Source of the DNA: Dysgonomonas sp. HDW5A
Lineage (GTDB): Bacteria; Bacteroidota; Bacteroidia; Bacteroidales; Dysgonomonadaceae
Length of the DNA stretch: 64,000 nucleotides
Reading direction: 5' to 3'
Assembly: GCF_011299555.1 (NCBI RefSeq)
Contig: NZ_CP049857.1
Span: forward strand, 186,001-250,000
The notes under the pieces were generated by a model. It was not told the origin of the DNA, searched no databases, and saw only the letters and a list, made by a program, of their open reading frames with translations. Of the stretch, positions 26,225 through 35,511 are shown piece after piece; positions within the stretch are counted from its first letter, which is position 1; every line of letters begins with the position of its first letter. The translations under genes and the position numbers were made by a program.

Positions 26225-29059
26225 TTATATTTTTAACTCTATTTTAAGGAAATTCGCAGTAATACCTGCATTTTTCCTCACTAATTCTTCGGGGGTACCC
26301 TGCATCATCAACATTCCGCCTCCTGATCCACCTTCAGGTCCCATATCTATTATATAATCGGCACACTTAATTATATCAAGATTATGCTCTATTACAATAA
26401 CGGTATTTCCTCTCTCAACCAATTGATTCAGCACATTTAATAAAACCCTTATATCTTCGAAATGAAGTCCGGTAGTAGGCTCATCCAAGATATAGATAGT
26501 ATTACCTGTATCTGTCCGTGCTAATTCTGTAGCTAGTTTCACCCGTTGCGATTCTCCTCCTGACAGCGTTGTAGAGGGCTGACCCAGTTTAATATAACCT
26601 AATCCCACATCCTGAAGAACCTTAATCTTGTGTAAGATATTAGGTGTATTTTCAAAGAACTCAACTGCCGCATTAATCGTCATATCTAAAACATCGGCTA
26701 TAGATTTCCCTTTAAATCTTACTTCAAGAGTTTCTCTATTATAACGTTTACCATGACAGTCCTCACATGGAACAAATACATCGGGCAAGAAGTTCATTTC
26801 AATCGTCTTATAACCATTGCCTCCACATGTCTCACAACGCCCTCCTTTTATGTTAAAGGAAAACCTACCAGGCTTATAGCCTCTTATTTTAGCTTCGGGA
26901 AGACTTACAAATAAATTTCTTATATCCGAAAATATTCCTGTATATGTTGCCGGATTAGAACGAGGGGTTCTTCCGATGGGCGATTGGTCTACACTAATCA
27001 CCTTATCTACAAACTCCATTCCTTTGAACGATTTGTACGGAAGGGGGTCTGCAAGCGATCTGAAAAAGTATTGGCTAAGTATCGGCAGCAAAGTTCCGTT
27101 CAACAAACTTGATTTACCACTACCCGATACTCCGGTAACACAAGTAAGTGTACCTAGAGGAATTTTTATGTCTACAGATTTCAGATTATTGCCTGTTGCA
27201 CCTTTCAGTTCCACAAAATGCCCGTTACCTTTTCTTCGTTTCTTAGGCACTTCTATCATTTTTCGCTCATTCAGATAGTCGGAAGTCATGGTGTCGGCTT
27301 TAAGCATCTCTGCCGGAGTTCCAGCAAATACAACTTCTCCTCCTCTACGACCCGCAAAAGGCCCCATATCTATAATATAATCGGCTTCGAGCATCATATC
27401 TTTATCATGCTCTACAACAATAACCGAATTACCTGAATCTCTTAATTTTTTCAGAGATTTAATCAATCTCACATTATCCCGTTGATGAAGACCAATACTA
27501 GGCTCATCGAGAATATAAAGGACATTAACAAGCTGAGAACCAATCTGTGTAGCAAGTCGTATACGCTGACTCTCACCACCCGACAAGGATGCAGAAGCTC
27601 TATTGAGTGACAAATAACTTAATCCCACATCGAGAAGAAAAGTCAAACGTGAAAGAATCTCTTTTTTTACCTCAGCAGCAATATGTCTTTGCTTTTCAGA
27701 GATATGCTCGTCCATATTTTGTACCCAGTCATAAAGCTCCTGGATATCCATAACCGATAATTCTGCAATATTTTTATCATTGATCTTGTAATGCAGAGCC
27801 TCAATATTAAGACGCTGACCTTTACAATCGGGACAAGTTCTGGTTGTTATAAACTGATTTGCCCATTTCTGAGCGGTAGCCGATGCTTCGCTCTCTTGTT
27901 GCATGTTGATGTATTTTGCAACACCTTCGAAAGTTACGCTATATGTAGAACCTCCTAAAGTCTCGTTTTTTATTTCGAGTTTCTCGTCAGTTCCAAACAT
28001 TATTTCATCCAGAGCTTCTTCGGGAATATTTTTAATCGGAGTTTTTATAGTCACTCCGTATTTTTCACAAATAGCTTCGATCTGCCAGAAGAACAAAGAG
28101 TTCTTATATTTACCAAGAGGTGCTATACCTCCGGCATGTATACTTTGTTCGGGCTTTGGTACAATCTTATCCATATCGATCTGATTGACAACTCCCAAAC
28201 CTTTACATTTAGGACATGCTCCAAATGGCGAATTGAATGAAAAATTATGTGGTGCAGGCTCTCCATACGACAAGCCCGAGCTGGGGCACATCAACTGGCT
28301 ACTGTAATGACGCACTTCTCCTGATTCAACATCTTGGATCATAATCAGCCCATCACCCTGTTTCATCCCCACCCGTACACTATTCTTCAACTGATCACTG
28401 AATTTATTGGATACAGCCATCTTATCGACCAGAATCTCGATACTGTGATTCTTATAACGATCGACACGCATTCCGGGAAGAATCTCTCGAATCTCACCAT
28501 CGATACGCACATTCAGATAACCTTTCTTTCTGATCTGCTCGAAAAGTTCCTTGTAGTGTCCTTTACGATTCCTAACAACAGGAGCCAATATATATATTTT
28601 CTTACCCAAATAACGGGTCAAAATAAGCTCAAGTATCTGCTCTTCGGTATACTTAACCATCTTCTCTCCGGTTAAATACGAATAAGCATCTCCTGCCCTT
28701 GCATATAGAAGACGTAGGAAGTCATATATTTCGGTCGTAGTTCCTACTGTAGAACGAGGATTACGATTTGTGGTTTTCTGTTCAATCGAAATAACAGGAC
28801 TTAATCCTGTTATCTTATCTACATCGGGACGCTCCATTCCTCCTAAGAAGTTACGTGCGTATGCCGAAAATGTTTCGATATAGCGTCGTTGACCCTCTGC
28901 AAATATTGTATCAAACGCTAAGGAAGATTTTCCGCTACCACTCAATCCGGTAATAACAACCAGTGAATTACGGGGAATATCAACATCAATATTTTTCAGA
29001 TTGTGTACACGCGCTCCGTATACAGATATTAATTCAGTCTCTTCAACTTTGTGATCCAT
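26225..29059 (-). CDS. uvrA: excinuclease ABC subunit A
   Basis: DNA-damage recognition ATPase of nucleotide excision repair. 944 residues. Two ABC modules: Walker [15 protein letters not shown] and [14 protein letters not shown], signatures [14 protein letters not shown] and [14 protein letters not shown]. The C-terminal zinc module CETCGGNGY...CEDCHGKRY is intact. In the first zinc module the leading pair reads CPSSG instead of CPxCG, followed by a normal CPKCKG; this looks like a lineage variant, not damage. A palindromic element ends 11 bases before the ATG. Confidence 0.98.
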   Translation of the reverse strand: MDHKVEETELISVYGARVHNLKNIDVDIPRNSLVVITGLSGSGKSSLAFDTIFAEGQRRYIETFSAYARNFLGGMERPDVDKITGLSPVISIEQKTTNRNPRSTVGTTTEIYDFLRLLYARAGDAYSYLTGEKMVKYTEEQILELILTRYLGKKIYILAPVVRNRKGHYKELFEQIRKKGYLNVRIDGEIREILPGMRVDRYKNHSIEILVDKMAVSNKFSDQLKNSVRVGMKQGDGLIMIQDVESGEVRHYSSQLMCPSSGLSYGEPAPHNFSFNSPFGACPKCKGLGVVNQIDMDKIVPKPEQSIHAGGIAPLGKYKNSLFFWQIEAICEKYGVTIKTPIKNIPEEALDEIMFGTDEKLEIKNETLGGSTYSVTFEGVAKYINMQQESEASATAQKWANQFITTRTCPDCKGQRLNIEALHYKINDKNIAELSVMDIQELYDWVQNMDEHISEKQRHIAAEVKKEILSRLTFLLDVGLSYLSLNRASASLSGGESQRIRLATQIGSQLVNVLYILDEPSIGLHQRDNVRLIKSLKKLRDSGNSVIVVEHDKDMMLEADYIIDMGPFAGRRGGEVVFAGTPAEMLKADTMTSDYLNERKMIEVPKKRRKGNGHFVELKGATGNNLKSVDIKIPLGTLTCVTGVSGSGKSSLLNGTLLPILSQYFFRSLADPLPYKSFKGMEFVDKVISVDQSPIGRTPRSNPATYTGIFSDIRNLFVSLPEAKIRGYKPGRFSFNIKGGRCETCGGNGYKTIEMNFLPDVFVPCEDCHGKRYNRETLEVRFKGKSIADVLDMTINAAVEFFENTPNILHKIKVLQDVGLGYIKLGQPSTTLSGGESQRVKLATELARTDTGNTIYILDEPTTGLHFEDIRVLLNVLNQLVERGNTVIVIEHNLDIIKCADYIIDMGPEGGSGGGMLMMQGTPEELVRKNAGITANFLKIELKI

Positions 29060-29068
29060 TGTTTATCC

Positions 29069-29190
29069 TAAGGCCTCAGACCTTTTTATTGCTTTGATTG
29101 TAGGGGCAGGTCTCTGTGTTCACCTTCAGTTTACAAGTAAAGCAAACCCTTACAAGCAGAAATGCGATATTTACTATTTTCTTTTACTTA
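29069..29190 (+). repeat. dispersed palindromic element, copy 10, with inserted mini-hairpin
   Basis: Head AGGCCTCAGACCT, body TTTTTATTGCTTTG, and tail TTTTCTTTTACTTA. In the middle (29100-29153) a module bounded by GTAGGGG and CCCTTAC interrupts the body. A like module bounded by GTAGGGG and CCCCTAC is in copy 20 at 56512-56558. Confidence 0.85.
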
Positions 29191-29218
29191 AGGTCACAGA
29201 CCTTTTTATTGCTTTTAC
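29190..29218 (+). repeat. dispersed palindromic element, copy 11 (truncated)
   Basis: AGGTCACAGACCT then TTTTATTGCTTTTA, directly abutting copy 10. It supplies the TAA stop codon of the lytic transglycosylase on the other strand. Confidence 0.8.
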
Positions 29219-30192
29219 TCCGTAACCCATCTTTTATCATATACTTTTATTTTTTCGCCTCTCTTATAATAAAGAGACTCGCTATTAGGTATAAGAATAG
29301 TATACGAACTTTGACTTTTTGGGGTTATGGTCAATTTACGATCCCTTAACCAGGAGTTGAAATCTTTCAATTGAGCATAAGTCACACCATTATCTTTGGC
29401 AAAAGAGGCCAGATCGGGTATGCTTTGAGTAACCTCAACCGAGTTAAATTGAATCGGTTTATACAATTGATCGGCAGATATTACATAGCCATATTTATAG
29501 GGATTCTCAAAAATACATTTGAGTGCCAACATTCTAAAATAATAACGTGAAGTTTCTTCCACCAACCACAAATCTAAACTATCTTCAGCTTGTTGTTTAT
29601 CCAATTCGCCGCTGATACGTCCCATGCCTGCATTGTATGACATAGCTACGCTTGACCAGTTTCCATACTTACGATAAGCACTGTTTAGATATTTACAAGC
29701 CGCCTGAGTCGATTTTTCGATAGAATATCTCTCATCAACTTCACTGGTAACCTCCAGCCCGAATTGAGTAGCAGTGGCAGGCATCAGCTGCCATAAACCC
29801 GATGCTTTGGCTGATGATACTGCCCGAGGATCAAGCGAACTCTCAATTGCAGCCAAATACCTGAAATCTTCGGGTATACCGTTCGCTTTCAATATAGGGT
29901 CTATAATCGGGAAAATACGGTTAGCTCTTTTGATAAGCAACAGCGTAGTTGAATGAAGGTATGCAAAACTATTTATCTCACGATCGAAACGCTCATGAAG
30001 ATCATATCTGTCAAGTTTCAAACTTTCACCTGCCAGACTCACTTCATCGGGTATTTCGATAGAGGTTGTCATTGCCAAAACTTTAGGATTTTTCCGTTCT
30101 TCAAGAGTGGCTTCCGAAGTAGACAGCAAAAACACACCTAATGAACACACACATGCAATTGAAGCAGCTAGTATTATATATTTCTTCATCAT
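29215..30192 (-). CDS. lytic murein transglycosylase (SLT domain, MltD-like)
   Basis: Periplasmic or membrane-anchored enzyme cleaving peptidoglycan glycan strands. 325 residues; signal anchor at the N-terminus (MMKKYIILAASIACVCSLGVFLL; the second Met may be the start). SLT domain about 100-230 with catalytic Glu117 in AAIESSLDPRAVS, then SGLWQLMPATA and SYNAGMGRI, all typical. The C-terminal 80 residues resemble a degenerate LysM-like ending (SSYTILIPNSESLYYKRGEKIKVY). Its stop codon lies within a palindromic element. Confidence 0.9.
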   Translation of the reverse strand: MMKKYIILAASIACVCSLGVFLLSTSEATLEERKNPKVLAMTTSIEIPDEVSLAGESLKLDRYDLHERFDREINSFAYLHSTTLLLIKRANRIFPIIDPILKANGIPEDFRYLAAIESSLDPRAVSSAKASGLWQLMPATATQFGLEVTSEVDERYSIEKSTQAACKYLNSAYRKYGNWSSVAMSYNAGMGRISGELDKQQAEDSLDLWLVEETSRYYFRMLALKCIFENPYKYGYVISADQLYKPIQFNSVEVTQSIPDLASFAKDNGVTYAQLKDFNSWLRDRKLTITPKSQSSYTILIPNSESLYYKRGEKIKVYDKRWVTE

Positions 30193-30193
30193 A

Positions 30194-30292
30194 AATTCTC
30201 CTTAGTTAGTTAAGTAATAAAAGTATAAAACAACCATTTTAAGACCATAGCTTATACCGGGTATATCTACCAAAGCAATAAAAGGCTTAAAA
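30194..30292 (-). repeat. dispersed palindromic element, copy 12 (head eroded)
   Basis: Minus-strand reading gives TTTTATTGCTTTGGTAG followed by a tail ending TTATTACTTAACTAAC. The palindromic head is reduced to AAGCCTTT. It fills the gap between cdaA and the lytic transglycosylase gene. Confidence 0.65.
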
Positions 30293-30295
30293 ATT

Positions 30296-31090
30296 TTATT
30301 TATGTGTACGTTCTGATTTATCAGTCTTACCTACAGGTTGATTTAGCAATTCCTGTAGTTTTTCGGGAGTTATATTAGGATATATGTGTCCTCTACTCAT
30401 AAATGAAATTTTACCCCTTTCCTCGGAAACTGTTATAACTTGTGCATCTGTTTCCTGACTAACACCAAGTCCTGCCCTATGTCTCAATCCAAATTGTTTG
30501 GGAAGGTTCGGGTTTTGTGATATGGGTAATATACAACCGGCAGCAGTCACTTTTCCTTTCGAAATAATCATTGCCCCATCATGAAGCGGACTATTCTTGA
30601 AAAATATATTTTCGATTAAACGTGTACTGACATCTGCATTTATAATCTCACCTGTTTGCTCATATATTCCCAACGACATCTCCCGCTCTATAACAATTAA
30701 AGCTCCGGTATAAGTCTTAGACATATTCATACATGCCAGAACAATAGGCGTTACAAAATTATTTCCGCCGGTATCACGGCTTTTACCACCAAAAAGCTTA
30801 ACCAATGACCGGAATACACTATTGGCACCCAGTGTCATAAGGAAGCGCCTGATCTCGTCTTGAAAGAGGATAATAATGACAAACATTCCGATACTTACAA
30901 ATTTATTGAGGATAGCCCCCATCAGTCTCATTTGCAGTACATGCGAAACGATAATCCAGAGTATAATAAATGCTATTATCCCTTTAAATATGGTGGTAGT
31001 TCCCGATTTTTTGACAAGATTATACAACTGATACATTACAAATGCCACCAGTAGAATATCAATAATGTCTTTTATTCCGAAATTCTCCAA
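30296..31090 (-). CDS. cdaA: diadenylate cyclase, membrane-bound CdaA type
   Basis: Makes the second messenger c-di-AMP from two ATP. 264 residues: three N-terminal membrane helices (about 10-80), then the DAC domain with catalytic Asp161-Gly162-Ala163 (LHDGAMI) and Arg193-His194-Arg195 (LRHRAGLG). The start appears to be TTG: no ATG exists between the in-frame upstream stop and the first membrane helix. folP lies just upstream, a pairing common in Bacteroidetes; a perfect palindromic head sits 15 bases before this start. Confidence 0.95.
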   Translation of the reverse strand: MENFGIKDIIDILLVAFVMYQLYNLVKKSGTTTIFKGIIAFIILWIIVSHVLQMRLMGAILNKFVSIGMFVIIILFQDEIRRFLMTLGANSVFRSLVKLFGGKSRDTGGNNFVTPIVLACMNMSKTYTGALIVIEREMSLGIYEQTGEIINADVSTRLIENIFFKNSPLHDGAMIISKGKVTAAGCILPISQNPNLPKQFGLRHRAGLGVSQETDAQVITVSEERGKISFMSRGHIYPNITPEKLQELLNQPVGKTDKSERTHK

Positions 31091-31103
31091 AACTAAATAT
31101 CTT

Positions 31104-31130
31104 TAAGGTCTCAGACCTAATTTATCTTTA
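31104..31130 (+). repeat. dispersed palindromic element, copy 13
   Basis: Perfect head AGGTCTCAGACCT at 31106-31118 and short body AATTTATCTTTACTTA, overlapping the 3' end of folP by a few bases. Confidence 0.75.
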
Positions 31131-31964
31131 CTTATATCTCAACTGCTCTGTGATTTTAACAGCTTCACAAGCTTCCTTCACATCATGAACACGCAAAATA
31201 TTAGCACCGTTCATCAGAGCATATGTATTAAGAACCGTAGTACCATTAAGTGCCTCTGAAGATGCCACTTCGAGAAACTTGGTTATCATCGATTTTCGTG
31301 ATATGCCTACAAGCAAAGGTAATTCAAAATTTTCAAAAAAATTCAAATGCCTCATCAATTCGTAATTTTGGGATACGTCTTTCGAGAATCCAAATCCGGG
31401 GTCAAGAATAATATCATTGACGCCCAATTGATGCAAACGAGCTACCTTTTCGGAGAAATAATAAGCTATATCCTGAACTAAATCGTCATAATTATTCAGC
31501 TTTTGCATGGTTTGAGGAGTACCCCTCATGTGCATCAAAATATACGGTACATGAAGATCGGCGACAGTCTGAAACATATTAACATCAAGACTTCCTCCAG
31601 AAATATCATTAACGATAGCAACTCCATAATCCTGCACACATACTTTGGCAACATTCGCATGAAAAGTATCTACAGACAAAATAACATCGGGAAATTCCCG
31701 ATTTATAGCCGATAAAGCAGGCGATAAACGTTCGATCTCTTCTTCTGATGAAAGGAATTGTGAGGATGGACGAGTCGACTGCGCACCTATATCAACAATA
31801 GTCCCACCTTGAAGAATGATCTCCTCTACCCTCTTTAATATGTCTGCCTCATTTTGTTTGCGGCTTCCTTCATAAAAAGAATCAGGTGTAACATTGAGTA
31901 TCCCCATCACCACAGGGGTAGACAGATCAAGTAATTCTCCTTTGATATTTATCGTCTTTATCAT
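31128..31964 (-). CDS. folP: dihydropteroate synthase
   Basis: Folate synthesis: joins p-aminobenzoate to the pterin pyrophosphate; target of sulfonamides. I start at ATG MIKTINIKGELL (278 residues); the longer frame would need a TTG five codons upstream. Motifs: MGILNVTPDSFYEGS, DIGAQSTRPS, VSVDTFHANVA, VNDISGG, LHMRGTPQTMQ, DPGFGFSKD, VGISRKSMI. The gene overlaps the body of an element at its 3' end and precedes cdaA. Confidence 0.96.
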   Translation of the reverse strand: MIKTINIKGELLDLSTPVVMGILNVTPDSFYEGSRKQNEADILKRVEEIILQGGTIVDIGAQSTRPSSQFLSSEEEIERLSPALSAINREFPDVILSVDTFHANVAKVCVQDYGVAIVNDISGGSLDVNMFQTVADLHVPYILMHMRGTPQTMQKLNNYDDLVQDIAYYFSEKVARLHQLGVNDIILDPGFGFSKDVSQNYELMRHLNFFENFELPLLVGISRKSMITKFLEVASSEALNGTTVLNTYALMNGANILRVHDVKEACEAVKITEQLRYK

Positions 31965-31983
31965 ACTTTTATTCGCCAAGACT

Positions 31984-33165
31984 TTATAGGTCTAAATCAA
32001 TTATACTTTCTTCTAAAACAGTCAGATTCTCAATATTATTATCATGAACCAAATAGGTATTCTCTACACCTACTGCCCCTACATTTGGAATTACAAATTT
32101 GGGTTCAAGTGCAAAAACCGTATTACTTACAAATACCTCTTTCGAACGAGGTGTAAGTACTGGCGGCTCGTTTATTTCGAGACCAACGCCATGACCTACA
32201 AATTTAGCTTGTAGCTTCGTTCCCATAAAATAAGCTTCCAGATCATTCTTTTTAGTAAGATCCATAGCTATATTATATAAGTCGGCACAAGGCGTTCCCT
32301 GTTTTGCAGTCTGCTTAATTACTTCATGTATCTCTCTCGAAACCTCATGTGCTTTATAAGCTAAATCGGATAATTTACCTACTGAAAAAACACGGGTCAT
32401 ATCAGTCATCCAAGGTCCATAATTACCGGCCATATCTACCATGATGGCATTACCTTGTTTTATTTTTTCGCCACAAGCACCAAGAGGCAAAATAGCATTT
32501 CCACCTTTTCCTCCTAAAGCAAAATCGAATGGAGAGGGACTTTCGGCATTTTCGCCTACCAGCAAACTACCCATGTAGATATCCATATTTGCTCCGTAGC
32601 TTCTGAATATACCTAATGAACCATGCTGACGCATCAGATGTTCAATCTCGAATTGTAATTCAAGATCGGTCATTCCTTTTTTATATAGATTGGGGATTTG
32701 CTTATATACCTCTACGTGTTTTTTCGCACACTCTCTGACCTGAGAAATCTCAAAATCTGATTTTACGGAACGTAACTGACGCAACAATACTGAAGCATTT
32801 ACTGTTTCGGTTATTTGCATTGAAGATATCAATCGGCTACATTCCGAGAATGACAATGTATCTACCTCCAAAAGCACTTTCTTAGGTAAAGCTAAACCCT
32901 GCTTTTGCAGTTCTTCAACTATCTGCTCGGGTTTACGAATAAAAATCGCATTCTCTAAAACCGCATCAGTAGTTCTTTTTAAGAAATGAAATGCTTCTCC
33001 CTCAGCAGGTAAATAGAAGTACCCATTGTAGATACATCCTGCAACGTAAAACACATTGACCCCTGTTGTCAGGATACAAGCATCCACTCCATCTTTTTGC
33101 ATTTCGGCTTGAAGTCTTTTCCGGCGTGCCTGCAAATCGTTGAATAAAGATGTATTGAAATCCAT
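31984..33165 (-). CDS. M24-family metallopeptidase (Xaa-Pro aminopeptidase/prolidase-like)
   Basis: Probable aminopeptidase acting at Xaa-Pro bonds. 393 residues: creatinase-like N-domain (about 1-140) and pita-bread M24 domain. Metal ligands visible in order: Asp in MVDMAGNYG, Asp in TDMTRVF, His in FVGHGVGLEINEPP, Glu in FALEPKFV, Glu in VGVENTYLV. The gene lies 19 bases upstream of the folP ATG in the same direction. A palindromic element lies 18 bases before its start. Confidence 0.92.
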   Translation of the reverse strand: MDFNTSLFNDLQARRKRLQAEMQKDGVDACILTTGVNVFYVAGCIYNGYFYLPAEGEAFHFLKRTTDAVLENAIFIRKPEQIVEELQKQGLALPKKVLLEVDTLSFSECSRLISSMQITETVNASVLLRQLRSVKSDFEISQVRECAKKHVEVYKQIPNLYKKGMTDLELQFEIEHLMRQHGSLGIFRSYGANMDIYMGSLLVGENAESPSPFDFALGGKGGNAILPLGACGEKIKQGNAIMVDMAGNYGPWMTDMTRVFSVGKLSDLAYKAHEVSREIHEVIKQTAKQGTPCADLYNIAMDLTKKNDLEAYFMGTKLQAKFVGHGVGLEINEPPVLTPRSKEVFVSNTVFALEPKFVIPNVGAVGVENTYLVHDNNIENLTVLEESIIDLDL

Positions 33166-33182
33166 ATCTTTTATATTTTTTC

Positions 33183-33245
33183 TGGTCTAAGACCTATTCA
33201 TTTTCTTCTTAAAAAAAGTAGAACTGTAGCTTAGAGCAACTATAC
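33183..33245 (+). repeat. dispersed palindromic element, copy 14
   Basis: Head GGTCTAAGACC, body TATTCATTTTCTTCTTAAAAAAAG, in the gap between nadD and the M24 peptidase gene. The body is diverged. Confidence 0.65.
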
Positions 33246-33246
33246 C

Positions 33247-33822
33247 TTAACGGTATAACTCTTTTTCTTTGATATATTGATACACACTTTCGGGTAAGAA
33301 AGCATGCATGTCTTTTCCTTTGGTAAATCCTTCCCGAATAAAGGTTGACGAGATCTCTATAATAGGGGAATTTAGAGCCTCTACATTCTCTTTCAGCTTC
33401 TTAGATATAGATATACGATACCCTAACCGAGGATAAACATATATTCTATATTGCTCTAATATCCCTTCGAAATCTCTCCATCTATCGAATGACTCCCAAT
33501 TGTCCGCCCCTATAATTAAAGCAAATGTATTTTCGGGATAAGCATCACTTAATGCTTCCAACGTATGCACTGTATAAGATGGTCTGGGGAGAGAAAATTC
33601 AAAATCGGAGGCTTTTAATTTCGGATAATTTGCCAAGGCCAGTCTTGTCATTTCAAAACGGGTATTTTCGTCCAATAAAAGAGTATCTTCTTTGAGAGGA
33701 TTCTGAGGTGTCACCAAAAACCAAACTTCATCAATATCCGTAAATTCGGTGATGAAGTTCGCTAACACCATATGCCCGATATGAATCGGGTTAAATGATC
33801 CGGAAAAAATTCCTATTTTCAT
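33247..33822 (-). CDS. nadD: nicotinate-nucleotide adenylyltransferase
   Basis: NAD synthesis: nicotinate mononucleotide + ATP to deamido-NAD. 191 residues. Nucleotidyltransferase motifs GIFSGSFNPIHIGHM (HxGH) near the start and EISSTFIREG (ISSTxxR) near the end, plus FALIIGADNWESFDRWRDFE. Start overlaps the gmk stop by 4 bases (ATGA), so the two are coupled. Confidence 0.96.
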   Translation of the reverse strand: MKIGIFSGSFNPIHIGHMVLANFITEFTDIDEVWFLVTPQNPLKEDTLLLDENTRFEMTRLALANYPKLKASDFEFSLPRPSYTVHTLEALSDAYPENTFALIIGADNWESFDRWRDFEGILEQYRIYVYPRLGYRISISKKLKENVEALNSPIIEISSTFIREGFTKGKDMHAFLPESVYQYIKEKELYR

Positions 33823-34382
33823 TCTTGAAGAAATTTAGAAACGACAGCCAAAACCTCAGCTTTTGCCACTTCGAGATTTTCATTGTGAATAATCACATCA
33901 AAACGGGGAGCAAATGTTATTTCGTATTCAGCTTTTGCAATCCGGTCTTGGATTACTTCGGCATTATCCGTGCCTCTTTTCTCCAGTCTATCTCTCAATG
34001 CCTCAATTGATGGTGGCTCTACAAACACCGAAAGAGCCTTATCGCCGTAATGCTCTTTAATATGACAACCTCCTACAACATCAACATCAAAGATAACATT
34101 GCCTCCATTATCGGTAATACGTTGAATTTCGGATTTTAAAGTCCCATAATATCTATCAGTATAAACCTCTTCGTATTCGAGGAACTCATTATTTTTTATT
34201 TTTTCCCTGAATTCATCAGGAGATAAAAAATAATATTCTACTCCATTTTGTTCGGTTCCTCTCGGAGGACGGCTGGTGGCAGAAATAGAAAAAGAAAGAT
34301 TCAGATCCTGCTCCAATAAATAATTTACTATTGTCGATTTTCCTGCTCCCGAAGGTGCGGAAAAAATAAGAAGTTTACCCAT
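33819..34382 (-). CDS. gmk: guanylate kinase
   Basis: Phosphorylates GMP to GDP. 187 residues, standard. P-loop FSAPSGAGKSTIV, GMP-binding SATSRPPRGTEQNGVEYYFLS, EYEEVYTDRYYGT, and FVEPPSIEALRDRLEKRG in the lid. Middle gene of yicC-gmk-nadD, an order seen in many Bacteroidetes. Confidence 0.97.
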   Translation of the reverse strand: MGKLLIFSAPSGAGKSTIVNYLLEQDLNLSFSISATSRPPRGTEQNGVEYYFLSPDEFREKIKNNEFLEYEEVYTDRYYGTLKSEIQRITDNGGNVIFDVDVVGGCHIKEHYGDKALSVFVEPPSIEALRDRLEKRGTDNAEVIQDRIAKAEYEITFAPRFDVIIHNENLEVAKAEVLAVVSKFLQE

Positions 34383-34408
34383 TAAATTAAAAAAGTTTAC
34401 GAATTTAC

Positions 34409-34455
34409 AAATAAACGAGTAAACAAGGCTTACTTACTTGTCAACTCGTTTACTT
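34409..34455 (-). terminator. hairpin between yicC and gmk
   Basis: Arms AAATAAACGAGTAAACAAG and CTTGTCAACTCGTTTACTT, 16 of 19 pairs, 9-base loop. On the minus strand it follows yicC. It could be a partial terminator or a processing site; there is only a weak T run after it. Confidence 0.45.
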
Positions 34456-34465
34456 TTTTGAAACT

Positions 34466-35338
34466 TTACAGTACGTTAAGTACTTGCTCCTTGATTTGCT
34501 CTAATTCATCTTTCATCTGTACAACCAATTGTTGCATCTGCACATGATTAGCCTTAGATCCTGTTGTATTTATTTCACGTCCCATTTCCTGAGTTATGAA
34601 GCCAAGCTTTTTACCCTGACCCGACGTGTCGTTCAGTGTTTCAAGAAAATACTTAAGATGGTTTTTCAAACGGGCTTTTTCCTCATTTATATCTAACTTT
34701 TCGATATAATAAATCATCTCTTGTTCGAAACGGTTCTTATCGTAATCAAAATTCTCGATTTTTTCAAGAGCCTCAATAATACGAGCTTTCACCTTTTCAA
34801 CACGCTCGCCTTCGAAAGGCTCTATAGCTGTCATCAAATTACCGATATTAGAAATCTTCTGAATAAAGAGGTCTTCCAACATTTTACCTTCCTGCTTTCT
34901 GAATTCAACAAGTTGATCTAATGCCTGATTAATGACATCTGCTACAACTTTCCATTCTTCCTCATCTGCATCCTGTGCTTCATATTTCAAAACATCGGGT
35001 AATCTTAATAGTACTTGAAACCAATCCGATGGTACATCAATTCCTAACTTTTCAGAAGAATTTTTAATCTGGTTGTAATACGATTCAAGTACATTCTGAT
35101 TTATCTGAGATGTAGTTTCCTTACTTGTATTCTCGACATAAATAGCAAAATCAACCTTACCTCGTTCGAGACGACGAGCTATCAGGCTACGCACGTTTAA
35201 CTCCTGTTCTTTATACACACTAGGAATACGCACTGATAGATCAAGCTGTTTACTATTCAAAGATTTAACCTCAACAGTAATTTTCTTATTCGATAATTCG
35301 GCTGTTGCTTTGCCAAATCCTGTCATCGACTGTATCAT
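34466..35338 (-). CDS. yicC: YicC-family endoribonuclease
   Basis: 290 residues, full length. N-terminal MIQSMTGFGKATAE and VEVKSLNSKQLDLSVRIP, C-terminal RLKNHLKYFLETLNDTSGQGKKLGFITQEMGREINTTGSKANHVQMQQLVVQMKDELEQIKEQVLNV, the highly conserved active domain. Members cut RNA and affect stress responses. First gene of yicC-gmk-nadD. A perfect palindromic head lies 13 bases before its ATG. Confidence 0.95.
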   Translation of the reverse strand: MIQSMTGFGKATAELSNKKITVEVKSLNSKQLDLSVRIPSVYKEQELNVRSLIARRLERGKVDFAIYVENTSKETTSQINQNVLESYYNQIKNSSEKLGIDVPSDWFQVLLRLPDVLKYEAQDADEEEWKVVADVINQALDQLVEFRKQEGKMLEDLFIQKISNIGNLMTAIEPFEGERVEKVKARIIEALEKIENFDYDKNRFEQEMIYYIEKLDINEEKARLKNHLKYFLETLNDTSGQGKKLGFITQEMGREINTTGSKANHVQMQQLVVQMKDELEQIKEQVLNVL

Positions 35339-35350
35339 ATAATTTGTTTT

Positions 35351-35450
35351 AAGGTCTCAGACCTATTTATTATTCATTGGCAGGCAAAAATGCAACTGAT
35401 GGCTATCTTTATAAACAAGGTTGCATTAAATACTTACTACTATTTATTCT
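35351..35450 (+). repeat. dispersed palindromic element, copy 15 (full length)
   Basis: Head AGGTCTCAGACCT at 35352-35364, body ATTTATTATTCATTGGCAGG, the GCAAAAATGCAACTGATGGC segment matching GCAAAACAGCAATAG of the reference, and tail to about 35450. It fills the gap between yicC and the CLC gene. Confidence 0.8.
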
Positions 35451-35511
35451 TTCACAAAAGTAACCTTTTTGGACGAAACTATAATCAATATTTGATCTCC
35501 AAATAATAATG

